A program made the position numbers and the translations under genes. From G963666945 sp963666945 (GTDB lineage Bacteria > Bacteroidota > Bacteroidia > Bacteroidales > Marinifilaceae), in assembly GCA_963666945.2 (NCBI GenBank), contig CAXXRT010000010.1:52929-116928 (forward strand): a stretch of DNA of 64,000 nt, given 5' to 3'. This document shows positions 17,259 through 27,302 of the stretch, piece after piece. How positions within the stretch are numbered: position 1 is the first letter of the stretch; each line of letters starts with the position of its first letter. A model generated the notes under the pieces. That model had not been told where the DNA came from. It searched no databases and saw nothing but the letters and a program-made list of their open reading frames with translations.

Positions 17259-20200
17259 CTACTGCTTTACCACCTTAGTCCTATTGCCAGGAACAACCAC
17301 TATTATTTCATTATCATACATTGCATAACAACTGATAGCCGGCATATAAAAATCCCCACTAAAAGTAGCATTAAGATTTATCTTAAATGTTTTTGACTGA
17401 TTATACCCCAATGAGAAATACAAATAGACCCTGTCATCCCTAATATCCATATAATCGACCTTATCACTCACTGACTCATCACCGAAAAGACGAGAATTTA
17501 TTATCTCCCATCCCGATGGGAATATAGCCGAGATAGCCATCTGCTCAAGTTTACCTGAATAAGCTTTATTCTGTACTGTAATCTCAGCAATAATATCTGT
17601 TCCCTGAACAAGACTATCAGTATCGATCACATTTCCTGAACCATCAAAATACTTAACTTCAAAATCAATCGCCTCACACTTCTCTGCTTTATCAACAATC
17701 ATAGGAACTGCATTAGTTATCAATCTTGCATAAATATCACCCTCGCCATTATTTTTAATAGTAGCCTTAATGTTCCCTTCTTTTTCTATATCCAAATCAT
17801 GACTTACAAATGAAACATCCCCAGCTTGCTTAAAGCTTTCCTCATTTATTTTGCAATCGTAATTCAACACTGAATTCTTAGAACCAAATTCTTTCATATA
17901 CATGCTAATCGATATTAGTGAATATGCAGTAGTCTGAGTACTCATCCATGTGTCTTCTCCCAATTCTTTAGCAATTTTTAATGCCATTGCATATGATTCT
18001 TTTTGCTTATCTAAAAGACAAAGAGTTTCCAATACCATTGCCATATCCCTTACATGAGAACCAAACGACACAGACAATTCTTTATAGGGCTTAATTTCTG
18101 AAGAAATCAATGAAATAATCCTTTCCGCTACTTCTGGCCTTCCCGATGCAGCATAAGCAGCGGCCAATCGCCATTTTGCAGTAACTGAAATATTGTCTTT
18201 CTCTCTCATTCTGTTCATGGCGCCTATATCAGGATTACCTGCAAGGGCCAATGTATATAATCTATATGCCTGAATTAGTTCCGAATTAAAATACTTACCA
18301 TACTCATTCCAACTATTCGCCATATTTTTCTGGTATCTCAACCATTTTCTCTTTGTAGAAAGAGGAATAAAATACCCCTGTTTCTCGGCCATTATCATAA
18401 AATGACCTGCATAAATACTAGCCCACTGATTCACATAATCACCTCCTGGCCAGTAAGAGAACCCTCCACTAGTCTTTTGATATCTTAGCAATTTATCAAT
18501 CGCTTCGAGTACATTATCCATTAATTCTTTATTCTGTTCTTCAGTAAGAGAAACCAGATCATTCAGAAACAGTTGAGGGAATGCCGCAGAAACAACCTGC
18601 TCAAGGCAGCCATGAGGATATGCTATAAGATATTCCAACCTGCTTTTAAGATTAAGAGGAGGCATTGTTGAAATCTCCAAACTTGCGGTATTTGTTCCCT
18701 TTATCCCCCATGAACTCTGACTCAAAGAAATCTCTTTGCCTTTTTTAATAACAGCTTCTTTTATCTTGCTGTAAGAAGGATTTGGCAATCTTATTTCTGC
18801 CTCTGTCTCAAAGTAAGATTTTTCGTCTCCCGATTCAGCAATAACGTTTATTTTACCTATACCTATTTTCCCGGCAACCTTAACATCAAATTCCACTATC
18901 TGTTCCCCTGTCTCCTTGAATGAAATATTTTTAGAAATACTGCCTACATTAATAATGTTATCCTTAGTCTGAATAGTAACCTTTACTTTTTTAACATCAC
19001 TATCCATTGCAAAAACTGTCACAGGAACCTTAAGCTTATCCCCTGGATTTAATAGTCTTGGCAAAGAAGCCATAACCATTAAAGGCTTCTTAACCTGACT
19101 AAGCACTGCAGACTTGCCATATGCACCATCTTTACCGGCAATAACCATTGTCCTGACTGCCCCTATATAATTAGGCATCATAAAGCTATGTTTATTATTC
19201 TTACCTTTTTTAAGTTTAAAAGGACCTTTAAACATTACAACAGGCTTAAATCTTTCTGCTTTCTTTTTAGAACCACCAATAATTTCCTCATCACCTCCAA
19301 TAGCAAAAGCACTTTCCAAACGGGCTCCATATGCACCCATTACATAATCGTATAAATCCCAGGTTTTCACACCTAGAGCTTCTCTCGCATAAAAAGTTTT
19401 CCACGGGTCAGGAGTCTTAAATGATGTAATATCCAATAATCCCTCATCAACAATAGCAATAGTATACGACATCGCCTTACCTTCCTTCTCACTAACCTCT
19501 AAATTGAATTCTTTTTCAGGACGAAGTTCTTTCTCAATATTTATCTGAGGTTCAAGTATAGTCTGAAGATTAGTAACCTTAACAGGTATAATTCCATACA
19601 TTCGCATTGGGTGATCATTATCAGTATCAGCATGAGGCTGAATAAGACTCACATTAACGTATATATTCGGACTCATAGCTTCTGTAGCCTTAAAAGTAAA
19701 GAATGACTGCTTATCCGATGTATTTACTAAAAAGGCATCGACTATACCCGATCCATTCTCCAAAGAAACAAGAGCCTTTCCATTGCTGGCAGAAGGGATT
19801 CTAATTTTTATATCCTCACCTACAATATATTCCTTTTTATCTGATGATAAAGCTAACATACTGGCACCACCTGGAATGGAACTTACGTCAAAACCACCCC
19901 ATGAAGAGAAATAAGCAACATGACCACAGGAATGATTATTTAAAGGATCTCTGAAACGAATAAAGTATCTGCCATATTCTTTAACCTTTAGATTAAAAAC
20001 ACCCTTACCGTTAACCATGTTTATATTTGTTCTTTTTACTTTTCTGTTATAATAACCATTCACATAGGAAGCAAGATTGTCATTATCTGAATCCCACCAC
20101 CATCTCCAGTTAATTTTATAAACCTCAGCAACAATATTCCGGTTTACCGGCTTACCGTCCTCATCTATACAAATCAGTTGAGTCTTGTAATTAGTATCTG

Positions 20201-22784
20201 TTTTATACCAATTATCATCACTTGACGGCATTTTCATACCCACATACACTGGATAAGGGGATAGTTTAATCGATTCCGAACTTATACTGAAATCACCTGA
20301 ATTCTCAAACACCCTTGTCACAAAAGTTGCTTTAAGCATTCCCGGAGCATTCTTAATGTTTTTAACATCAATAGGAATTACTGCATTCCCTTCCTTATCT
20401 GTCTTTCCTTCAAATATCACCTTATCAGTAGAATAAAAACTCTTCGAAGGATCATCAAAATTATACTGACTATAGCCCTCAAACTTAGTTGTTATTTTAC
20501 TGATAGTCATTTTAATATCAGCCTTTAGTTCAGGAGCCTTAGCACCATGTAACCATGCCGATTTAAGAGTAATATTTTTATCGGCCGATTTATATTTTAT
20601 AATATCATCTTTAATACTTAGGTCTATCTTAAGTCTGTTTGGTTTAATAGTTTCAACTCTCAACTTCTGAGAGAAAACCGCGCCGCCTACTTTTATCTTC
20701 ACATTCCAATTCCCCGTTGGAGCTTCACTATCTGTTGTAAAGTTGTAACAATAGAATCCATCCGAAGGAGCAGAATTTACAATACGCTTAACAAATTGTC
20801 CCCTCGAATTATATAGTTCTGCAATTACAGGATGATTCTCTGGCAAACTCTTATTTTTATCCTCCAAAATGAAAGTAAGGTAAATATTATCACCGGGTCT
20901 CCAAACACCTCTTTCACCGTATATATAACCTTTAAGACCTTTCTGTATATTACTACCACTAACATCAAAATTACTTACCGAAAGAGACGATCCGTCATCT
21001 ACCCTTAAATAAGACTTCTGGTTCATATCCCTTGCAACAAGAAGAAATGCTTTCGATTCAAGATTTATATCTGCAAAGCCCTTCACATCTGTAATTCCCT
21101 TTCCTACAACCTGTTTCTGTAAATTGTAAGCAATCACATCAACACCCACCAACGGTTCCGTATTTTTAAGATCGGAGACAAACACCTTAATCTTCTTATT
21201 GTTACCCGATTTTGCAATAATTCCAAGGTTAGATGCAAAAACATTCTTATGAACAAAATGATCTGAATTATAATAAGATATATGGCAAGGATTATCTTTC
21301 TGCTTCCAATCATACCCATCTGGGTAATAATAATCTGAATACCAACCAGGGGCATCCCACTTTTCCATCTCTCTCTCATCATCCTGCCCATATTCATTGT
21401 TATTCTCTTCTAGGGCATCCTCTCCACAATCGTAAACAGCATACTGCTTTTTAAACCTTAATTCAAGCCTGTAAATAGCACCAGGATCAATTGTAATATA
21501 ATCAGCAAGATTAATAGTAAAATCATTCCAGCGTCTTATATCCACAGCCTTCCCTGTATTATCAAGATCTATCTTTTTATTTAGTATAAGTCTTCCCACC
21601 ATCTTTATTTCACTGGCACCATCATAACGATTGTTCTGGAAAAACTGGTGTATATTGTTCTCAAATACTTTGATAATTCTTAAATCTACTGCCTTAAGGC
21701 TTACAGTAGAAAAAGGAACAATAAGACCTTCAGAAGAAGGAACAATAACCCCCTTCCCAATAAACTTAACTGCAGGTTTTAGCTCTTCAAACCATAAATC
21801 AAAATTACTAGTTGCACCTAACGGTATTCCCCTTGTTGAACGCAATCCCTCATCTACCGAAACAGTCCTTTTCCCAGTAATTATACTGCTTGCATACACA
21901 ACAATCTCATTTGCATAGACAGAAAACTTAAGATCATTATACCCGTTGACTTTAATTATTCCCCTCAAATCCTGTGTTTTATCGACAGGATCGGACAATA
22001 TAACCTTAAACATCTTATTATTCTTAATTTCTGGAGAAACATTAACAACATAGAATTCCCCTTTGCCAGGAACAATAATATCTTTCTTGCCCTTTTCATC
22101 TATATCGAGAAAACCTCCATCCCATTCAACAACCAACAATTGCTTGGAATCTTTGCGCCTTACGCTATCAAGCCTAAAAGTATGAACCTTACCATCTGCA
22201 GAATGATCCCACACGAAATTTAGTTTATCACCGTTACTTTTCCCTTTCAGAATCTTTTCTACCTTATCACTTTCAAGATAATCGGCAGTAACAATACTCC
22301 CTTTTAAATACATAAAATATTCATAACCCTCATCGTAAGTCTTTAATCCATCAAAACTCACATTGAAAGCCTGCTTTATGACTGTAAAATCGAAAGGAAA
22401 CTCCCTGAAATTTTTATCAACCTTAATTAATTTTCCAAGTTTGAATTTAACCTTGTAAGTCTGTCCTCTCTTAAGGTTATCATCAGGAACAAACTCCAAT
22501 TCCCTGGAATTAATCCAATATGCTTTTCCTTTGATAGTAGGTTCAAAAGAAAATAAACCAGCATCTGCCTCATCTCCCTTTTGGGCATCTGCATTTATAT
22601 CTTTTGTAAACCTGATTTTAACACTAGTTGCCAAAGGCAATATGCCTGAAGTATAACCTGAAATATACTGTTCAAAACCAGCATAATAATCTTTTCTATC
22701 TGTCTTTTTCTTCTTTTCACAAGAAAATAAAACTAGCATTAAAGGCAGATATATACAGAAAAATAAAGCTAAAATTCTACGCAT
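17259..22784 (-). CDS. Bacterial alpha-2-macroglobulin lipoprotein
   Basis: The 1841-residue protein has a lipoprotein signal (lipobox ...LMLVLFSC). It carries macroglobulin-type repeats through the first 1200 residues, a segment YGERGVWRPGDNIYLTF typical of MG domains, and the thioester motif GCLEQ with its cysteine near residue 1393 (codon 18606-18608). A helical thioester domain follows (SGGFSYWPGGDYVNQWASIY). It should trap attacking proteases in the periplasm through the thioester. The intact CxEQ marks it as the thioester-bearing type. It is co-oriented with pbpC. Confidence 0.94.
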   Translation of the reverse strand: MRRILALFFCIYLPLMLVLFSCEKKKKTDRKDYYAGFEQYISGYTSGILPLATSVKIRFTKDINADAQKGDEADAGLFSFEPTIKGKAYWINSRELEFVPDDNLKRGQTYKVKFKLGKLIKVDKNFREFPFDFTVIKQAFNVSFDGLKTYDEGYEYFMYLKGSIVTADYLESDKVEKILKGKSNGDKLNFVWDHSADGKVHTFRLDSVRRKDSKQLLVVEWDGGFLDIDEKGKKDIIVPGKGEFYVVNVSPEIKNNKMFKVILSDPVDKTQDLRGIIKVNGYNDLKFSVYANEIVVYASSIITGKRTVSVDEGLRSTRGIPLGATSNFDLWFEELKPAVKFIGKGVIVPSSEGLIVPFSTVSLKAVDLRIIKVFENNIHQFFQNNRYDGASEIKMVGRLILNKKIDLDNTGKAVDIRRWNDFTINLADYITIDPGAIYRLELRFKKQYAVYDCGEDALEENNNEYGQDDEREMEKWDAPGWYSDYYYPDGYDWKQKDNPCHISYYNSDHFVHKNVFASNLGIIAKSGNNKKIKVFVSDLKNTEPLVGVDVIAYNLQKQVVGKGITDVKGFADINLESKAFLLVARDMNQKSYLRVDDGSSLSVSNFDVSGSNIQKGLKGYIYGERGVWRPGDNIYLTFILEDKNKSLPENHPVIAELYNSRGQFVKRIVNSAPSDGFYCYNFTTDSEAPTGNWNVKIKVGGAVFSQKLRVETIKPNRLKIDLSIKDDIIKYKSADKNITLKSAWLHGAKAPELKADIKMTISKITTKFEGYSQYNFDDPSKSFYSTDKVIFEGKTDKEGNAVIPIDVKNIKNAPGMLKATFVTRVFENSGDFSISSESIKLSPYPVYVGMKMPSSDDNWYKTDTNYKTQLICIDEDGKPVNRNIVAEVYKINWRWWWDSDNDNLASYVNGYYNRKVKRTNINMVNGKGVFNLKVKEYGRYFIRFRDPLNNHSCGHVAYFSSWGGFDVSSIPGGASMLALSSDKKEYIVGEDIKIRIPSASNGKALVSLENGSGIVDAFLVNTSDKQSFFTFKATEAMSPNIYVNVSLIQPHADTDNDHPMRMYGIIPVKVTNLQTILEPQINIEKELRPEKEFNLEVSEKEGKAMSYTIAIVDEGLLDITSFKTPDPWKTFYAREALGVKTWDLYDYVMGAYGARLESAFAIGGDEEIIGGSKKKAERFKPVVMFKGPFKLKKGKNNKHSFMMPNYIGAVRTMVIAGKDGAYGKSAVLSQVKKPLMVMASLPRLLNPGDKLKVPVTVFAMDSDVKKVKVTIQTKDNIINVGSISKNISFKETGEQIVEFDVKVAGKIGIGKINVIAESGDEKSYFETEAEIRLPNPSYSKIKEAVIKKGKEISLSQSSWGIKGTNTASLEISTMPPLNLKSRLEYLIAYPHGCLEQVVSAAFPQLFLNDLVSLTEEQNKELMDNVLEAIDKLLRYQKTSGGFSYWPGGDYVNQWASIYAGHFMIMAEKQGYFIPLSTKRKWLRYQKNMANSWNEYGKYFNSELIQAYRLYTLALAGNPDIGAMNRMREKDNISVTAKWRLAAAYAASGRPEVAERIISLISSEIKPYKELSVSFGSHVRDMAMVLETLCLLDKQKESYAMALKIAKELGEDTWMSTQTTAYSLISISMYMKEFGSKNSVLNYDCKINEESFKQAGDVSFVSHDLDIEKEGNIKATIKNNGEGDIYARLITNAVPMIVDKAEKCEAIDFEVKYFDGSGNVIDTDSLVQGTDIIAEITVQNKAYSGKLEQMAISAIFPSGWEIINSRLFGDESVSDKVDYMDIRDDRVYLYFSLGYNQSKTFKINLNATFSGDFYMPAISCYAMYDNEIIVVVPGNRTKVVKQ

Positions 22785-22977
22785 ATTGAAAATATTTGAT
22801 GGTGATTCTTATTTAACAATGCAAGTTATAAATAATAATATATCTTTTACAATTATAGTATAAAAATTACCATACTTAACAGATTAAAAGATATACTCCC
22901 ATAGTAAGCAAAACAAAAATTACAATTCCAATAACAAGTTCATTATTTCTCTGCTTACGGAATATTTGGTTTATTTG

Positions 22978-23100
22978 TTATTTTCCTTCTTCAAGTTTTT
23001 CTTTAAAAATCTTTTTATCGACAGGCTTTCCATGCCTGCTTGATTTATGTGATTCTATGCTATCTTTATTAAATATTACTACCAAATAAAACTCACACAT
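22978..23100 (-). CDS. Possible 40-aa ORF, or broken small membrane-protein gene
   Basis: An ATG at 23100 opens 40 codons of plausible composition (it begins MCEFYLVVIFNKDS) and stops at TAA 22978-22980. The same frame then stays open for 33 more codons to 22876 and encodes a hydrophobic helix (LVIGIVIFVLLTMGVYLLIC). It may be one gene interrupted by a nonsense codon, or chance. I do not recognise a family. Confidence 0.25.
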   Translation of the reverse strand: MCEFYLVVIFNKDSIESHKSSRHGKPVDKKIFKEKLEEGK

Positions 23101-23189
23101 ATGTACCATTATTCAAAACTATACCAACTCCTGAATATTCACATTATTTAAATCTGGTTCTCCCTATCTCTATCCTATATATGAAACAT

Positions 23190-23222
23190 AAACCTAACGC
23201 AAACCTAACACAAACCTAACAC
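23190..23222. repeat. Three tandem 11-bp repeats
   Basis: The unit AAACCTAACAC occurs three times in direct succession (first copy AAACCTAACGC). A partial fourth copy then runs into a short G/C palindrome, CCCCTTAGGGG, at 23226-23236. It lies in the long gap upstream of the alpha-2-macroglobulin gene. Confidence 0.7.
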
Positions 23223-23341
23223 AAACCCCTTAGGGGGTACGGTGAAAACAACTTACAGATTAAAGTTATTTATGCAAATCATAAACTCTTATAAAAGATA
23301 GTCCCCTAAATTTTAATAAGAAAAAAAATTTATATCATAAA

Positions 23342-23375
23342 AACGGGGAATTGAAATTACTTCCAATTCCCCGTT
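23342..23375 (-). terminator. Intrinsic terminator of the S41 protease gene
   Basis: A perfect 12-bp stem, 23342-23353 with 23364-23375, has a 10-nt loop and a T-run on the minus strand. It lies 24 bp after the stop codon. Confidence 0.85.
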
Positions 23376-23398
23376 AAATAATTAATCATATAAAAATT

Positions 23399-24745
23399 CT
23401 AATGCATTAAAATATTTTTACATATATCCGGTTTGCCCCCTATTATAGATAATTTTCCAAACTTAAACCCGCCTGTTTTTAAAGTTGGCGCAGTTGAAGG
23501 AATTCCTGAAATTTGACTTAAGGCTGCTGCAATAAAAGGATCTTTTTTATCTCCAAACAGGAAAAGTGGTAATTTCTCTTCTTCCTGTTTATCTGGAATT
23601 AATCCATCGTAGTAATCTGTCACTCCTTCACTGTTAGATGCTTTTACTATTACAGGAAATATACCCCACTTAGGATTATCTTCATCATCCGGAATGCCTG
23701 TCATTCCTGTACACTTTCCATGAGTAGTATCTCCAATAGTATAAACATTCATTACGGGCTCTAAACCATTTATTACTAGCTCACTTGCCGATGCCGACAT
23801 ATCTGAAGTAAGTATAAAAACCCTGTTTAACGCCAATCCCTCAGAAACATCCTCAAATTTTAAGCCATCGGCATGTCTCTCCTCTGCTACTTTTTTATTT
23901 TGTGCATAGTACTCTGTCAGCTTATCATTATACACCGATTTAAAGAAATATTTTCCAACAGCACTCTTAGGAGCAATAAGATTTGCCAATAGCTGTGCAG
24001 AAACGTCATCACCTCCGGAATTATATCGTAAATCAATTATTAATTCAGTAACAATATTTTCCTGAAAATCTGCAAATACAGTCTTTAAATCCTCATCAAA
24101 TCTATGAATAAAAGAGTCGTACACTAAATACCCAATTTTTGTGCCATTATAATCCATTACCTCATTATGCAGAATAGGATATTCATTTATTACTTCTCTG
24201 GCCATACTCAAACTTTTACCACTATCGACAATATCTTTATCCGTTAATAATCCTAAAGTAACCGTATAACTTTCTTTTGAAAACATATATTGGTAATTTT
24301 CTGTTGTTGGAGTCTGACCGTCAACTTTTATAATTATATCGCCTCTTTTAAGACCAGCATTATAGGCAGGAGAATCTTTATAAACATACATTACAACTCC
24401 AAAAATATTTTGTGTGTATGGAGGATTCCATGCAAAAATAACACTACCAAAAGACTTGTTTATACCTTCAAAGCGCTTTATCAAGCCTTGAAAATCATCC
24501 GTTATTATCGACCACCTATCAATTCTCTTATATAATATATCGTCGAAAAGTTTTTTGGGATCGGTATATGCTGATATATCTTTATTTGGAATCTTATCAT
24601 TCCATAAATAAAAATATTTCATTGCCTCATATACAAACTCATTGGTTTTCTCTATTTCGGTTGAGCTTTTTATTGTATCGTCGTCGTGATCACAAGAGAT
24701 AACCATTACACACAATGCAAATAAAAATGATAATGTAATTCTCAT
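23399..24745 (-). CDS. S41-family peptidase with PDZ domain, lipoprotein
   Basis: The 448-residue protein has a lipoprotein-type signal (FLFALCVMVISCDHD). Its PDZ-like domain lies at about residues 95-165 (GVVMYVYKDSPAYNAGLKRG). The S41 catalytic domain lies at about 195-400, with the nucleophile serine in TSDMSASASELVINGLEP. Such C-terminal-processing-like proteases degrade or trim envelope proteins. It is monocistronic, with its own terminator and divergent from the SLC12-like transporter. Confidence 0.9.
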   Translation of the reverse strand: MRITLSFLFALCVMVISCDHDDDTIKSSTEIEKTNEFVYEAMKYFYLWNDKIPNKDISAYTDPKKLFDDILYKRIDRWSIITDDFQGLIKRFEGINKSFGSVIFAWNPPYTQNIFGVVMYVYKDSPAYNAGLKRGDIIIKVDGQTPTTENYQYMFSKESYTVTLGLLTDKDIVDSGKSLSMAREVINEYPILHNEVMDYNGTKIGYLVYDSFIHRFDEDLKTVFADFQENIVTELIIDLRYNSGGDDVSAQLLANLIAPKSAVGKYFFKSVYNDKLTEYYAQNKKVAEERHADGLKFEDVSEGLALNRVFILTSDMSASASELVINGLEPVMNVYTIGDTTHGKCTGMTGIPDDEDNPKWGIFPVIVKASNSEGVTDYYDGLIPDKQEEEKLPLFLFGDKKDPFIAAALSQISGIPSTAPTLKTGGFKFGKLSIIGGKPDICKNILMH

Positions 24746-24887
24746 AATTATTGATTTATTTTAATACAGCACAAGATAATAAAAACATAATAAGTAAATA
24801 ATTTTCTCAACATATTTTAAACATTAATTATGTCACTTTTTTACTAAATAATCGTAACTTTAATACAATAAAGATAAAAATAATTGT

Positions 24888-27101
24888 ATGACTGACACTA
24901 GAAGATTCGGAACACCACCAGTATTTTTCACAGCTATTTCCACTCTACTTGGAGCTATTCTATTTCTAAGATTTGGTTATGCAGTGGGGACATTAGGTTT
25001 CTGGGGTGTAATTTTAATTATATTATTAGGACATATTGTAACAATACCAACAGCTCTTGCTATCTCTGAGATTGCAACAAATAAACGAGTCGAAGGAGGT
25101 GGCGAATATTTTATTATTTCACGTTCTTTCGGGCTAAATATCGGGGCAACAATAGGTATGGCTCTTTATTTATCTCAGGCAATCAGTGTAGCTTTTTATG
25201 TTATCGCTTTCACTGAATCTTTTGATTTTCTATTCAGATACATGAATGATGTTCAAGGAATATTTCTGCCCCGTCAGGCTATCAGTGTTCCGATAATGTT
25301 AATATTATCAGTATTAATACTAAAAAAGGGGGCTAATCTCGGAGTAAAAGCATTGTACTTTGTAGTAGGAATAATGACAATTTCCATTGTACTGTTTTTC
25401 ATGGGTGACACATTATATGCACAACAGGCAGATTTTAATCTGGAAAATGCACAATTCAGAAATATGGATGATTTCTTTATTGTATTTGCAATTGTTTTTC
25501 CTGCATTTACGGGCATGACTGCCGGGGTGGGGTTATCCGGAGATCTTAAGAACCCTGGAAAATCCATTCCTTTGGGAACAACTACCGCAACTTTTACGTG
25601 TATGATTTTATACTTCTTCATTACATTTAAACTCGCATCATCGGCCAGTCCTGAAGACCTGGTAAACAATCAGTTTATAATGAGTAATATTGCATTAGGT
25701 GGTAAAATTTTTATTCCATTAGGATTAGCTGCCGCCACAATTTCTTCCGCACTTGGATCGGTGATGGTAGCGCCAAGGACGCTACAAGCTTTGGGAATAG
25801 ACAATTCTTTCCCACATAAAAGAATAAATAACTGGCTGTCAAAAGGACGGGACAAAGATAATGAACCTATTCACGGATCTTTTGTGACATGTATTATTGC
25901 TATGGTTTTTGTTGCTTTAGGTAATGTAAATGCTGTTGCAGGGATAATATCAATGTTTTTCATGGTTACGTACGGAACTTTATGTCTGATTTCTTTTCTT
26001 AATCATTTTGGTTCTTCACCAGCATACCGACCTTCGTTCAAATCCCGATGGTACTTATCTCTTATAGGATTCATTACTTCCGTATGGGTTATGATGCAAA
26101 TAAATCTGCAATATGCTCTTTTAGCATTTGTTGTAATGATTTTATTATATACTTACATCAGTCATTACCACAAAGAAAGAAAAGGCCTGTCCTCCATTTT
26201 TGCCAATGCAATATTCCAGATAAACAGGAATCTGCAGGTATATTTTCAAAAAAGCAGCAACCATAAAACCAAGGCAGAATGGCGTCCCAGCGCAATATGT
26301 ATTTCAAAACATTCGTTTGAGAGAAACAACGCATTCCAATTATTAAACTGGATATCGTATAAATACGGTTTTGGTACATATCTACACCGAATAGAGGGAT
26401 ATTATTCCAAGAATACTGTCAAACAATCAAAAATAGAGTTATCAAAACTCATATCTAAATTTAATAGCCACAATCATTTTTATATTGATACAATAATATC
26501 CCCCTCATACACATCAGCCATAGCTCAGGCTATTCAAATACCAGGTATTTCAGGAATGGAAAACAATATGGTGATATTTGAATACGATAAAGAAAATGCA
26601 GATGAGGTAATCAATATAATTGACAATTTCACACTAGTTAATTCCGGAAATTTTGATGTATGTATTCTTGCTTCAAGTCCCAGAAAGATTCAATATAAAA
26701 ACGGTATTCACGTATGGATTAAAACAACAGATGAAGGAAATGCCAATCTAATGATCCTTCTCAGCTTCATAATCCTTGGATATCCAGATTGGAAAAAAGG
26801 GAATATTAAAATATTCAACATATGCCGAGAGGAGGAAATTGAAGAGGCCAGGAAAAACATGCATAATTTAGTTATAAGTGGCAGATTACCAATAACTACA
26901 AAAAACATTGAGATGATTGTTCAAAAAGAGGATATTTCCCCAAAATCCATAATTAATAAGCATTCTTCCAATGCAGGATTGACTATTATAGGCTTCAGGG
27001 AAGAAATGCTGAAACATGAAGGGGATAAAGTTTTTAGCGGGTATGATGAACTAGGTAATATATTGTTTGTCAATTCCCACAATAAAAAAGAAATTGAATA
27101 A
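24888..27101 (+). CDS. SLC12-like cation-chloride cotransporter / APC-superfamily permease
   Basis: The 737-residue membrane protein has about 12 helices in its first 430 residues and a long soluble C-terminal region. The N-terminus (FGTPPVFFTAISTLLGAILF) and the segment GGGEYFIISRSFGLNIGATI resemble eukaryotic SLC12 carriers more than amino-acid permeases. The C-terminal domain (NANLMILLSFIILGYP) is also of SLC12 type. It probably moves ions or amino acids with a coupling ion; the substrate is not predictable. It stands alone, followed by a bidirectional terminator. Confidence 0.8.
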   Translation: MTDTRRFGTPPVFFTAISTLLGAILFLRFGYAVGTLGFWGVILIILLGHIVTIPTALAISEIATNKRVEGGGEYFIISRSFGLNIGATIGMALYLSQAISVAFYVIAFTESFDFLFRYMNDVQGIFLPRQAISVPIMLILSVLILKKGANLGVKALYFVVGIMTISIVLFFMGDTLYAQQADFNLENAQFRNMDDFFIVFAIVFPAFTGMTAGVGLSGDLKNPGKSIPLGTTTATFTCMILYFFITFKLASSASPEDLVNNQFIMSNIALGGKIFIPLGLAAATISSALGSVMVAPRTLQALGIDNSFPHKRINNWLSKGRDKDNEPIHGSFVTCIIAMVFVALGNVNAVAGIISMFFMVTYGTLCLISFLNHFGSSPAYRPSFKSRWYLSLIGFITSVWVMMQINLQYALLAFVVMILLYTYISHYHKERKGLSSIFANAIFQINRNLQVYFQKSSNHKTKAEWRPSAICISKHSFERNNAFQLLNWISYKYGFGTYLHRIEGYYSKNTVKQSKIELSKLISKFNSHNHFYIDTIISPSYTSAIAQAIQIPGISGMENNMVIFEYDKENADEVINIIDNFTLVNSGNFDVCILASSPRKIQYKNGIHVWIKTTDEGNANLMILLSFIILGYPDWKKGNIKIFNICREEEIEEARKNMHNLVISGRLPITTKNIEMIVQKEDISPKSIINKHSSNAGLTIIGFREEMLKHEGDKVFSGYDELGNILFVNSHNKKEIE

Positions 27102-27225
27102 AGTTAATTTTATTATAGGTCTTATTTCTAGACACTAAAAATAAAATGTAAAATTACAATTTCAGGCTTTAATTATTTATAGTTGAAAGTTGTCTTTAAA
27201 TATTGTTAACACTAATATTTTAAAT

Positions 27226-27255
27226 AAAAAGCTGACCCATGTGAGTCAGCTTTTT
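27226..27255. terminator. Bidirectional intrinsic terminator
   Basis: An 11-bp stem, 27226-27236 with 27245-27255 (AAAAAGCTGAC and its complement), serves both the SLC12-like gene and the convergent porin gene. Confidence 0.88.
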
Positions 27256-27302
27256 ATATTGTACTATTATTATATTAAGAATATCAATTATGAAACGCAC
27301 CA

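Larger units (their letters stand above)
22785..23398. other. 614-bp intergenic region
   Basis: This separates the start of the alpha-2-macroglobulin gene from the end of the S41 gene. It holds a 40-codon minus-strand reading frame with an in-frame continuation (22876-23100), a triple 11-bp repeat (23190-23222) and the S41 terminator (23342-23375). Nothing else was recognised. Confidence 0.5.
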
